Positions 35,036 to 41,442 of a stretch of 41,442 bases of DNA are shown piece after piece (the stretch's first letter is position 1; every line of letters begins with the position of its first letter). The notes under the pieces are model-generated. The model worked only from the letters and a program-made list of their open reading frames with translations, did not search any database and was not told the origin of the DNA. Origin of the DNA: Chloroflexota bacterium (lineage in GTDB: Bacteria; Chloroflexota; Dehalococcoidia; Lucifugimonadales; UBA2962); assembly GCA_002699485.1 (NCBI GenBank), contig PAAV01000058.1:1-41442 (forward strand), read 5' to 3'. Position numbers and translations under genes: made by a program.

Positions 35036-36145
35036 CTAATTGCTCTCAATCGAAATGCCAAAAGTGAAAGTTTTGCCTTTTATTTTGACTGTTGCATTCC
35101 TTTGGACTTTTTTAGAGCCTTCGTGTAGGAATGGTGATAGCGAAGAACTGGTTTCCGACAGGGCGAATTTAACTTTATTTGAAGCATTTTTAAATAGAGT
35201 TGGATCCATGGAATAAAGGATAGATTCTTGTTCAAAGAAAGCGGCCTCAGCTTCTTCAACACTTACTTGCCTGAAAACTATGTTGTCATCTGGACGTGAC
35301 TGAGCAATCAAGCCTAAGTCTGTGGAGATTACCGTGCCTATTTTTGCATAACCACCTGTTGGGCCTCTGTCTGACATTAATATAATTGGATTACCATCTG
35401 CGGGTACCTGGATGCTTCCAATTTGGGTTCCATCTGAGATGATGTCTGCGCTTGTTTTATGTTGCAGGATTGGCCCATTAAGCCGATAGCCAGTTCTGTC
35501 GCAATTGTTAGATACGATATATCTACTGTCGAAAAAGGTGTTTACAGCGGGAGAAGTAAAATTGGTATTTTGTGGACCTAATACAACTCTTATGATGTGT
35601 GAATGTCCATAATGTACTGGCTCTAAATCTTCAGGGAGAGTTCTCTCTTCGTGCTTTGTTGTTGGATTAGGCTCACCGACCAGCAATGTATCTCCTGCCA
35701 TTAATGGTCTGCCTTTATATCCTCCAAAACCTGCTGGAATATATGTGGATCGACTACCCATAATAATGGGTACATTAATACCTCCACTGATTGCCAGGTA
35801 AGCCCGCATTCCATCTTGAATTCCATCAGACGTTAATATAGAGCCTGTTTCAACCTGAATGGCAGACCAACGATCAACTTTTTGCCCATCTAGTTTTATA
35901 GATAAATCCCCTCCGGTGATCGATATTAAGGATGGATAGTTAAATTTTATCGAAGGGCCAATTACCGTCATTTCTATACATGCAGCATTCATTTTATTGC
36001 CTACCAATACGTTGGCTGCACGCAAAGCGAAGTTGTCCATTGCTCCTGATACCGGCACACCATATCTCTGGAATCCGTATCTTCCCATGTCCTGTATGCT
36101 AGATAGTAAACCTGGCTCTAATATAGTTATCGATTTTTCATTCAT
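35036..36145 (-). CDS. pxpC: 5-oxoprolinase subunit PxpC (KipA/biotin-dependent carboxyltransferase-like)
   Basis: 369 residues. Family marks are ILEPGLLSSIQDMGRYGFQR at the N-terminus, SGAMDNFALRAANVLVG, and SDRGPTGGYAKIGTVISTD. With PxpA and PxpB it forms the ATP-dependent enzyme that opens 5-oxoproline (pyroglutamate) to glutamate. It overlaps pxpB by 8 bases. It is longer than usual (about 310-330): some 40 extra residues at the C-terminus (SSSLSPFLHEGSKKV onward) look like an added tail. Confidence 0.92.
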   Translation of the reverse strand: MNEKSITILEPGLLSSIQDMGRYGFQRYGVPVSGAMDNFALRAANVLVGNKMNAACIEMTVIGPSIKFNYPSLISITGGDLSIKLDGQKVDRWSAIQVETGSILTSDGIQDGMRAYLAISGGINVPIIMGSRSTYIPAGFGGYKGRPLMAGDTLLVGEPNPTTKHEERTLPEDLEPVHYGHSHIIRVVLGPQNTNFTSPAVNTFFDSRYIVSNNCDRTGYRLNGPILQHKTSADIISDGTQIGSIQVPADGNPIILMSDRGPTGGYAKIGTVISTDLGLIAQSRPDDNIVFRQVSVEEAEAAFFEQESILYSMDPTLFKNASNKVKFALSETSSSLSPFLHEGSKKVQRNATVKIKGKTFTFGISIESN

Positions 36146-36902
36146 GACGATCTGACTGGCTATTCTCTCGATTATCTAACTGATTAATTTCAAGCTTGTA
36201 ATTATTTGATTCGATATCAGTCTTGATATCAGAGTATTCTTCTAGACTTTCTAATGGTTCGAATTTAATGTAGTCACCAGCAACTAGTAGTGACGGTTGT
36301 TCTCTATTGGGATCGAATAGGCTTAAAGGTGTACGGCCAATTAGCTGCCATCCTCCAGGACTATCATTTGGATATATACCGGTCTGTGATTCAGCGATGC
36401 CAACTGAGCCAGATGGGATCTTAATTCTAGGAGTATCTAGTCTCGGAGTGGACAGTTTTTTGTTAAGACCACCTAGATAAGGGAAACCCGGAGCGAAACC
36501 TATCATATAAACTCTATAGTTTGGTTCTGAATGGAGTGAAATTACTTCTTCAATACTTAGCTTTGAGTTTTCAGCCACGAAATTCAAATCCAGTCCAAAA
36601 TCTACCCCATATAGAGTTGGTATTTTTATTAAACGATCGTCAGATTTAGATTTCTCTCCAATATTTGACACAAGGTTTAGTATGTATGATTCAATATGTT
36701 TTCTTGTTGAAAGCGTCGGATCAAATATTACTAGCAATGATTTATAAGTTGGTACTAAGTCAATTATCCAGTCTTCTTTGCTTTCCTCAAGCTGAAACAT
36801 TAGGTTTCTAACTCTATCGTTGAGTTCAATGTCTATTGAATCTCCAAATTCAACTAATAATGCTTGGTCACCTGCGTAATTAAGATTGGGCATTTTAATC
36901 AT
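36138..36902 (-). CDS. pxpB: 5-oxoprolinase subunit PxpB (KipI-like)
   Basis: 254 residues. The KipI/AHS1 domain is clear: GDQALLVEFGD near residue 12, YMIGFAPGFPYLGGL, LDTPRIKIPSGSVGIAESQT, GIYPNDSPGGWQLIGRTP and LSLFDP. It pairs with PxpC; the pair resembles the two halves of allophanate/oxoprolinase-type ATP-dependent enzymes. The gene lies 4 bases after pxpA and overlaps pxpC by 8 bases, the canonical pxpABC arrangement. Confidence 0.93.
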   Translation of the reverse strand: MIKMPNLNYAGDQALLVEFGDSIDIELNDRVRNLMFQLEESKEDWIIDLVPTYKSLLVIFDPTLSTRKHIESYILNLVSNIGEKSKSDDRLIKIPTLYGVDFGLDLNFVAENSKLSIEEVISLHSEPNYRVYMIGFAPGFPYLGGLNKKLSTPRLDTPRIKIPSGSVGIAESQTGIYPNDSPGGWQLIGRTPLSLFDPNREQPSLLVAGDYIKFEPLESLEEYSDIKTDIESNNYKLEINQLDNRENSQSDRHE

Positions 36903-36906
36903 ATTT

Positions 36907-37674
36907 TTATATCAACTCTGATAAAGGTGTTATTTCAACTCCTGCACTTTCCAATGCAGACTTAACCTGTTTCGCAATTCCCACGGCAACTGGGTTGTCT
37001 CCGTGCATACATACACTGTCTGCATCGACAGGGACGTATTCACCGCTAATTGAAGTTATATAACCTTCAGTAACCATCTTTAAAGTTCTTTCCGCGATTA
37101 CATCAGGATCATGTATAACCGCCCCTTCGATTGCTCTGGATACTAAAGATCCATCAGCGTTAATTGCTCGATCTGCAAAAACCTCCTGAGCGACCTTTAA
37201 TCCCATGTCTTTAGCTATTGAGACCCAACGTGATCCCGTTAGTGCCAGTAAGATTAAATCTGAATCAACCTCAATAATTGCATCACAAATAGCTTTGGCA
37301 ATATTTTCATCATTTACAGCATTGTTATACATCGCTCCGTGAGGTTTCACGTGTTGTAGCTTTTTATCTGCAGTAAACGCAGTTAACGCTCCAATTTGAT
37401 ATATAACGTCATTTTTAATTTCCTGTGGATCGATACTCATATTTCGCCTGCCAAAACCTCGTAGATCGGGGTAAGAAGGGTGAGCTCCAATTCCTACTCC
37501 ATGCTTTTCAGCCAGCTGGACGGTTTTATGCATCCACATAGGGTCACCCGCATGAAAACCGCAAGCAATATTAGCAGAACTCACATTTCCAATAATTTCC
37601 TCATCGAGCCCTAGCTTGTATTGGCCAAAGCTTTCTCCGATATCACTGTTGAAATCGACTTTAGTTTTTGCCAT
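36907..37674 (-). CDS. pxpA: 5-oxoprolinase subunit PxpA (LamB/YcsF family)
   Basis: 255 residues. Conserved segments are VDFNSDIGESFGQYK at the start, NIACGFHAGDP, GIGAHPSYPDLRGFGRR, HVKPHGAMYNNA and DSVCMHGDNP. It is the catalytic partner in pyroglutamate hydrolysis to glutamate. First gene of the minus-strand pxpABC-dedA-cyclase run. The ATG is preceded by GGAG, but at about 15 bases, which is longer than ideal. Its promoter region is shared with the divergent Na+ decarboxylase genes and carries a long palindrome. Confidence 0.95.
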   Translation of the reverse strand: MAKTKVDFNSDIGESFGQYKLGLDEEIIGNVSSANIACGFHAGDPMWMHKTVQLAEKHGVGIGAHPSYPDLRGFGRRNMSIDPQEIKNDVIYQIGALTAFTADKKLQHVKPHGAMYNNAVNDENIAKAICDAIIEVDSDLILLALTGSRWVSIAKDMGLKVAQEVFADRAINADGSLVSRAIEGAVIHDPDVIAERTLKMVTEGYITSISGEYVPVDADSVCMHGDNPVAVGIAKQVKSALESAGVEITPLSELI

Positions 37675-37706
37675 AGTGTGTTATCTGATCTCCTGTTAGT
37701 TACCAA

Positions 37707-37736
37707 ATTATATTGCTGATCAGCTGCCTATGCCAG
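37707..37736 (-). promoter_or_regulatory. Predicted promoter of pxpABC, overlapping the palindrome
   Basis: On the minus strand CTGGCA (37736-37731) and TATAAT (37712-37707) are 18 bases apart, about 33 bases before the pxpA start. The -10 is a perfect consensus; the -35 matches four of six positions and lies inside the left arm of the palindrome at 37729-37762, so a protein bound there would block it. A second small palindrome, GCTGATCAGC (37715-37724), lies in the spacer. Confidence 0.45.
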
Positions 37737-37762
37737 ATTTATATACATATAAATCTGGCATA
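37729..37762. promoter_or_regulatory. 34-base palindrome in the pxpA/oadG divergent control region
   Basis: Arms TATGCCAGATTTATAT (37729-37744) and ATATAAATCTGGCATA (37747-37762) are perfect reverse complements separated by AC. It lies between the divergent pxpA and decarboxylase genes, overlapping the likely -35 of pxpA and lying 7 bases upstream of the likely -35 of the decarboxylase operon. Length, symmetry and position suggest an operator for a dimeric (or double-dimeric) regulator coordinating both operons. As RNA it could also form a very stable hairpin, but it is upstream of both predicted transcription starts. Confidence 0.7.
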
Positions 37763-37768
37763 ATATGA

Positions 37769-37796
37769 TTGCTAATAACTGGATACTGTTTATATT
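37769..37796 (+). promoter_or_regulatory. Predicted promoter of the Na+ decarboxylase genes
   Basis: TTGCTA (37769-37774) and TATATT (37791-37796) are 16 bases apart, giving a start near 37803 and a leader of about 75 bases. Near the end of that leader CGGCG (37851-37855) and CGCCG (37861-37865) can form a 5-bp GC stem around CTTGT, 13 bases before the TTG start of the first gene, which may affect translation. Confidence 0.45.
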
Positions 37797-37878
37797 ACTG
37801 GTGTAAAATCGACTTTACTTCATTAATGATGAAACTTCACTTTGATTTATCGGCGCTTGTCGCCGGAATCCTAGCAAT

Positions 37879-38157
37879 TTGAAATTTGGGAGTAGACACA
37901 CTATTTCAGAAGCACTTATTAATCAATCACTAATTACTACTGCGATTGGTGCAGGTACCACCGTATGCCTTTTAATTATACTAATGATGACTTCGTTCTT
38001 TATGGGATGGATCTCGATAAGATTGGCAGACCGTGGTAGTAGATCATTCCAAGAAGATGGTACTGAAGAAGGTGACAAAAATCGTGCTAAAGCAGCTGTG
38101 ATAGCGGCATCTATTTTAAAATCCTCGGAAGAATATGATCGGAGCCACTCAAATTGA
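37879..38157 (+). CDS. Na+-pumping decarboxylase gamma-like (OadG-like) subunit
   Basis: 92 residues. One membrane helix (about residues 16-40) followed by a charged cytoplasmic tail with many Asp/Glu/Arg/Lys, the pattern of OadG/MmdD small subunits that hold the decarboxylase together. The start is TTG 37879-37881: a stop lies 11 codons upstream in frame and no ATG precedes the helix. No good Shine-Dalgarno. It overlaps oadB by 4 bases. Identification rests on size, topology and position in front of the beta subunit rather than on a sharp motif. Confidence 0.75.
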   Translation: MKFGSRHTISEALINQSLITTAIGAGTTVCLLIILMMTSFFMGWISIRLADRGSRSFQEDGTEEGDKNRAKAAVIAASILKSSEEYDRSHSN

Positions 38158-39314
38158 GTGAATTAGTAAGCTTCTTAGAGTCGACAGGGATCTTAAATAT
38201 AGATTGGCGTGATGCGATTATGCTGATGGTGGGGCTGGTTCTTGTATTTCTCGCGATTACAAAACAATGGGAGCCCTATGAACTATTACCGATAGGCTTG
38301 GGAATACTAATTGTTAATTTACCTTTAACTGGTGTTGCTATCTCGCCATCCGAAGCTGGAGGCACCCAAGGCGCTGGCATATTTGGGGTAATATTTCATT
38401 ATGGACTTTCGTTTTGGAATATTCTTCCACCCGTAATTTTTCTTGGTATAGGGGCGCTGACTGACTTTGGTCCATTGATCTCCAATCCAAAAACATTATT
38501 ACTGGGAGCAGCAGCGCAGATCGGAATATTTGTTGCTTTCTGGGGAGCTTTAGGATTGAACTTTGTTGCAGCGGATACATTTTCGTTGGGAGAGGCTGCA
38601 TCAATTGGAATTATTGGAGGAGCTGACGGTCCTACCACTATATTTTTATCTGCAAATTTAGCTCCTGACATATTAGGTATAACAGCAGTGATCGCATATA
38701 CGTATATGGCAGCCGTACCATTTATACAGCCGCCGATAATGAAACTCTTAACCACAAAGAAAGAGAGATCTATTGTGATGAAGCCGGTAAGAGAAGTTTC
38801 AAAAACTGAAAAAATGATATTTCCGATCATAGCACTGATCATAATATTATTAGTTGTCCCTCGCGCTGCGCCTTTGATCTCGATGTTAGTTGTCGGAAAT
38901 CTTTTTAAAGAAAGTGGAGTTGTCCCTCGGCTCACTAGTGCCGCGTCAAATGAATTATTAAATATAGCCACAATACTATTAATGCTCACTGTTGGAACAC
39001 AGCTACAAGCTGATCTGGTTTTTAGACTAGAAACCGTTCTTATACTAGTATTGGGGCTAGTTGCATTTGCGGCGGGAACTACTGGAGGCATATTATTTGC
39101 TAAGTTCATGAACTTATTCTTGAAGGATAAAATTAATCCACTAATAGGTTCTGCGGGTGTATCCGCTGTACCAATGGCAGCTAGAATTTCTCATCATATG
39201 GGACAACAAGAGAATCCTAACAACTTTTTATTACATCATGCATTAGGGCCGAATGTTGCGGGTGTTATTGGCTCAGCCGTTGTTGCTGGTGTATTCCTTA
39301 GTTTAATCGGGTAG
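38154..39314 (+). CDS. oadB: Na+-translocating decarboxylase beta subunit (OadB/MmdB/GcdB family)
   Basis: 386 residues, about ten membrane helices. IGIIGGADGPTTIFLSANLA contains the essential aspartate (D158) of the Na+ channel, and the C-terminal part has GVSAVPMAARISHHMGQQ and ALGPNVAGVIGSAVVAG. The subunit decarboxylates carboxybiotin and exports Na+, making a sodium gradient. TTG start (38154-38156) overlaps the upstream stop, with GGAG 9 bases before it. The alpha (carboxyltransferase) subunit is not in the window, so the acid decarboxylated (oxaloacetate, methylmalonyl-CoA, glutaconyl-CoA or malonate) is unknown. Confidence 0.93.
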   Translation: MSELVSFLESTGILNIDWRDAIMLMVGLVLVFLAITKQWEPYELLPIGLGILIVNLPLTGVAISPSEAGGTQGAGIFGVIFHYGLSFWNILPPVIFLGIGALTDFGPLISNPKTLLLGAAAQIGIFVAFWGALGLNFVAADTFSLGEAASIGIIGGADGPTTIFLSANLAPDILGITAVIAYTYMAAVPFIQPPIMKLLTTKKERSIVMKPVREVSKTEKMIFPIIALIIILLVVPRAAPLISMLVVGNLFKESGVVPRLTSAASNELLNIATILLMLTVGTQLQADLVFRLETVLILVLGLVAFAAGTTGGILFAKFMNLFLKDKINPLIGSAGVSAVPMAARISHHMGQQENPNNFLLHHALGPNVAGVIGSAVVAGVFLSLIG

Positions 39315-39322
39315 ATCAATAA

Positions 39323-39775
39323 ATGACACGCAAAATAAAAATAACAATAGATGGCACTGCTTATTTAGTTGAAGTTAAAGACATAAATGCCGACCCTATT
39401 GAAATGACCGTAGATGGAGAAAAAGTTTCTGTCACTTTTGGAGCCGAAGATACAGCTACACCAATACAGAGAATTGAAACTAAAGACGTTGAGGTGGATG
39501 AAGTATCAAAAGATGATCTAAAAGTTTCTGAAACTCCTAAAACAGTTAGTGCAGTTGGACCTATAAAAGACTTCACCGCTCCGATGCCAGGCATGATTAT
39601 ATCTATTGCTGTAAAGGTAGGAGATCAAGTAGTGCCTGGAGATGAGATATGTGTTTTAGAGGCTATGAAAATGCAACAGACTCTTCGTGCCGAATGGACA
39701 GGAATTGTCGATGAAATTCATGTCGAAACTGGCCAGCAGATTCAGGGTGGAGACAAAATATTGGGTTTAGCTTAA
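39323..39775 (+). CDS. Biotin carboxyl carrier protein of the Na+-pumping decarboxylase
   Basis: 150 residues. The C-terminal biotinyl domain has VLEAMKMQQT with K116 as the biotinylated lysine and PMPGMIISIAVKVGDQV before it. The N-terminal ~60 residues form a separate beta-rich part (IKITIDGTAYLVEVKD), and a Val/Glu/Lys/Thr-rich linker joins them, as in MmdC/GcdC or the C-terminus of OadA. It lies 8 bases after oadB. Here the carrier is a separate polypeptide, as in methylmalonyl-CoA and glutaconyl-CoA decarboxylases. Confidence 0.92.
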   Translation: MTRKIKITIDGTAYLVEVKDINADPIEMTVDGEKVSVTFGAEDTATPIQRIETKDVEVDEVSKDDLKVSETPKTVSAVGPIKDFTAPMPGMIISIAVKVGDQVVPGDEICVLEAMKMQQTLRAEWTGIVDEIHVETGQQIQGGDKILGLA

Positions 39776-39786
39776 CTTAAGTATGG

Positions 39787-40884
39787 TTAGGACCTAACTC
39801 GGGGTATTTCCGGCAACGTGTCTAGTGACTCATAAATAAGCTTTCTCACAGGGTAATTTATTTCAATATTTTGTTTAGTGAATTCTGCATGGATTGCTTT
39901 AATAAGTTCACTTGTTAACTTAAATGATGCTCCACGATCTATTGCACGGGCGAATACGTAGAAGTCTATATTAGAATCACCGAAGCTTTTAAAGTTTACA
40001 ATTGGGTCAAAATCAGCAGCATGTGAACTAGATGAGACAACACTTCTTGCAGTTTCTAGAGCCAATGATTCAACTTGTGTTAGATCACTATCATAACTGA
40101 CTCCGCATCCAACGATTACACTCATGGCGTCATTTGGTGATTGGTAATTTGTTACTATAGTGTCTGCTAATACAGAGTTGGGTATTACTACAAGATTATT
40201 ATAGATAGTCCGAATTTTAGTGCTTCGCCAACCTACTTCAATTACGTTGCCTGCCGGTCCTCCATTTAATTCTATAAAATCGCCGATATTGATAGCGCCA
40301 TCAGCTGTTACATATGTTCCAGCAAAAAAGTTGCCTAGCGTTGGTTGCAATGCTAGCGCGACTGCCAGTCCAGTAATACCTAATCCACCTAAAAGGGGGC
40401 TGATGGAGACTCCTAATGTATCCAATATAATTAATAGGCCAATGGCGTATAGGAGTATTAGAACAATGCGTCTGATTTGGGGCAGTAATTTATCATCTAA
40501 TGGAGTAGCAGTTTTCGGGGCAACAACTTTTAAATACCAATTTATAAAGAATCTAGTTCCGCTAACTGCAGCTTGTACAAGAGATAAAACCACACCGATT
40601 GTCCATGCTTTAGTAACTCCTTGTCTCCACTCAATTCCTTCAATAGGTAAAGATAGGATCGAAAGATATAAACCAAGAATTATAGCGAAAAGGAGGGCAG
40701 GTCCCCGGGCAGCTTTAAGCATTTGAGGAACTATGTGGTCGGGCGATTTTTTCTCAACATGATTAGCTGTTGTTTTGATGATTAACCTGAGTATAAATGC
40801 ACCAACCAAAAAAGCAACAAATATCGCTACAGCAATTAATGACTCCCATGCAACCAAGTCGTTAAAGATTTCTCGAAATTCCAC
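39787..40884 (-). CDS. MscS-family mechanosensitive ion channel
   Basis: 365 residues with about four N-terminal hydrophobic helices. The pore-lining helix is LGGLGITGLAVALALQPTLG, followed by the beta domain with GDFIELNGGPAGNVIEVGWRS and the MscS signature IPNSVLADTIVTNYQSP. The channel releases solutes on hypo-osmotic shock. The start is GTG 40884-40882 with AGGTGA just upstream. It converges with the biotin carrier gene, leaving an 11-base gap. Confidence 0.93.
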   Translation of the reverse strand: MEFREIFNDLVAWESLIAVAIFVAFLVGAFILRLIIKTTANHVEKKSPDHIVPQMLKAARGPALLFAIILGLYLSILSLPIEGIEWRQGVTKAWTIGVVLSLVQAAVSGTRFFINWYLKVVAPKTATPLDDKLLPQIRRIVLILLYAIGLLIILDTLGVSISPLLGGLGITGLAVALALQPTLGNFFAGTYVTADGAINIGDFIELNGGPAGNVIEVGWRSTKIRTIYNNLVVIPNSVLADTIVTNYQSPNDAMSVIVGCGVSYDSDLTQVESLALETARSVVSSSSHAADFDPIVNFKSFGDSNIDFYVFARAIDRGASFKLTSELIKAIHAEFTKQNIEINYPVRKLIYESLDTLPEIPRVRS

Positions 40885-40913
40885 TTATTCACCTGTGTTA
40901 AGCTACGTTTATA

Positions 40914-40942
40914 TTGCAGTACATTCAGTATTACTCTATAAC
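40914..40942 (+). promoter_or_regulatory. Predicted promoter for the small ORF and the aldo/keto reductase
   Basis: TTGCAG (40914-40919) and TATAAC (40937-40942) are 17 bases apart on the plus strand, giving a transcription start near 40949. It is within the 238-base region between the divergent MscS and aldo/keto reductase genes. Matched by eye. Confidence 0.45.
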
Positions 40943-41025
40943 AAAGACTAAGCAAGCATATTTGAGGTTTGTTTCTATATAGAGACTGGGAAAATTTAAA
41001 CAAGTTAAATGCCAGGAGACGCATA

Positions 41026-41106
41026 ATGTATGGAATAATGTTTAGGTTAAAGTTTAAGCCAGGACTGATGGAGAATTTATTTCAGGAGCTGTGGCTTAGG
41101 ATTTGA
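41026..41106 (+). CDS. Possible 26-codon leader peptide or remnant of a small monooxygenase-like gene
   Basis: ATG 41026 to TGA 41104-41106 encodes 26 residues beginning MYGIMFRLKFKPGLMENLFQ. AGGAG lies 8 bases before the ATG, a good ribosome-binding site. The start resembles the first strand and helix of small antibiotic-biosynthesis-monooxygenase (ABM)-type proteins, which usually run about 100 residues, so this may be a decayed fragment. It could instead be a leader peptide ahead of the aldo/keto reductase, whose ATG is 16 bases downstream. Both readings are tentative. Confidence 0.3.
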   Translation: MYGIMFRLKFKPGLMENLFQELWLRI

Positions 41107-41122
41107 TTAGGAGTAGGGATTA

Positions 41123-41442
41123 ATGGATATAGTTCAACTTGGTAAGACAGACCTTAAAGTTAGTAGGTTAGGAGTAGGGTTAGTAGAGATCGGACTTCAA
41201 CTGACTGAAGATGATAAAAATCAAGCATATAATGTGTTAAATACAGCCCTAGACGGCGGTATAAACTTTTTTGATACCGCTGAATGTTATGGAATTAGTG
41301 AAGATCTGATTGGAGAAGCTTTGTCTCATCGGAGAGATGAATTCGTCCTCGCCACAAAAGCTGGACATCCGTCTTATGGGACAAAAGGGGTGAGGTGGCA
41401 TGTTAGCACTATAAAAGAAAGTATTGATAGGAGCTTAAAGCG
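41123..41442 (+). CDS. Aldo/keto reductase (3' truncated)
   Basis: 106 complete codons are seen before the window ends. The N-terminus MDIVQLGKTDLKVSRLGVGL and the catalytic region INFFDTAECYG (conserved aspartate and tyrosine) followed by LATKAGH (lysine) are the hallmarks of the aldo/keto reductase fold; the histidine that completes the tetrad lies beyond residue 106. It reduces an aldehyde, ketone or sugar with NAD(P)H. ATG 41123 is preceded by AGGAG/AGGG. Class within the superfamily cannot be told from this part. Confidence 0.88.
   Translation, partial: MDIVQLGKTDLKVSRLGVGLVEIGLQLTEDDKNQAYNVLNTALDGGINFFDTAECYGISEDLIGEALSHRRDEFVLATKAGHPSYGTKGVRWHVSTIKESIDRSLK

Noticed and set aside
38399-39109. 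236-codon open frame on the minus strand opposite oadB
   Set aside because: Antisense to a membrane-protein gene; its composition is just the mirror of hydrophobic codons, with no motif.
40220-40726. 168-codon open frame on the plus strand opposite the MscS gene
   Set aside because: Shadow of a conserved channel gene; no start context and no domain.
40836-41024. 62-codon minus-strand frame upstream of the MscS gene
   Set aside because: It overlaps the true MscS N-terminus in another frame and has no ribosome-binding site or family pattern.
1-41442. tRNA, rRNA, CRISPR arrays, insertion sequences, prophage
   Set aside because: The intergenic stretches are short and none shows a tRNA-like TPsiC core with acceptor stem, spaced direct repeats, or transposase or integrase-like reading frames.

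Overview
The window is 41.4 kb of AT-rich, tightly packed bacterial chromosome with no rRNA, tRNA, CRISPR array, insertion sequence or prophage visible. No gap between genes exceeds 300 bases; the longest is about 274 bases, between the prenyl synthase and nuoA. Both ends cut a gene: an ABC-transporter solute-binding protein on the left and an aldo/keto reductase on the right. The gene set (SUF iron-sulfur system with SufU scaffolds, hopanoid synthesis, complex I ordered A-B-C-D-H-I-J-K-L-M-N without E/F/G, YcsF-type 5-oxoprolinase, a cyclase-family hydrolase) suggests a free-living, probably marine, low-GC heterotroph. I suspect Chloroflexota (SAR202/Dehalococcoidia-like), but that is inference from gene content and order only.

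Left half, all on the minus strand, about 18.8 to 1.1 kb. Read in the direction of transcription: a trans-prenyl diphosphate synthase; hpnH, hpnG and squalene-hopene cyclase with their own likely promoter; a YjbQ-family protein; and a squalene/phytoene synthase. This is a near-complete hopanoid route from prenyl diphosphates to (phospho)ribosylhopane. It continues, with gaps of only 10 to 18 bases, into a 2-hydroxyacid dehydrogenase-like protein, an FGGY kinase, a class II aldolase, a small unknown protein and an NAD-dependent epimerase. The suf operon follows: sufB, sufC, sufD, sufU, a Rieske ferredoxin, sufS and a second sufU-like gene. It supplies Fe-S clusters of the kind used by HpnH and by NuoB and NuoI.

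Middle, plus strand, about 19.0 to 32.0 kb. Divergent from the prenyl synthase, a good sigma70-type promoter drives nuoABCDHIJK, a 64-residue DUF2007-like gene, then nuoLMN. NAD kinase, a Nudix (ADP-ribose pyrophosphatase-like) hydrolase and a lipoprotein follow.

Right part, about 32.1 to 41.4 kb. An orphan 88-residue gene sits behind a perfect operator-like inverted repeat and faces an SDR dehydrogenase. A minus-strand group (pxpA, pxpB, pxpC, a DedA-family membrane protein, a cyclase-family hydrolase) is divergent from a plus-strand Na+-pumping decarboxylase module (gamma-like, beta, biotin carrier; no alpha subunit). The two share a control region containing a 34-base palindrome with perfect 16-base arms. 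A MscS channel (minus) and a truncated aldo/keto reductase (plus) close the window.

Most worth a second look: the sugar-enzyme cassette fused to the hopanoid operon, including a dehydrogenase homologue that has lost two of its three catalytic residues; the two palindromic operators; and the DUF2007-like gene inside the complex I operon.
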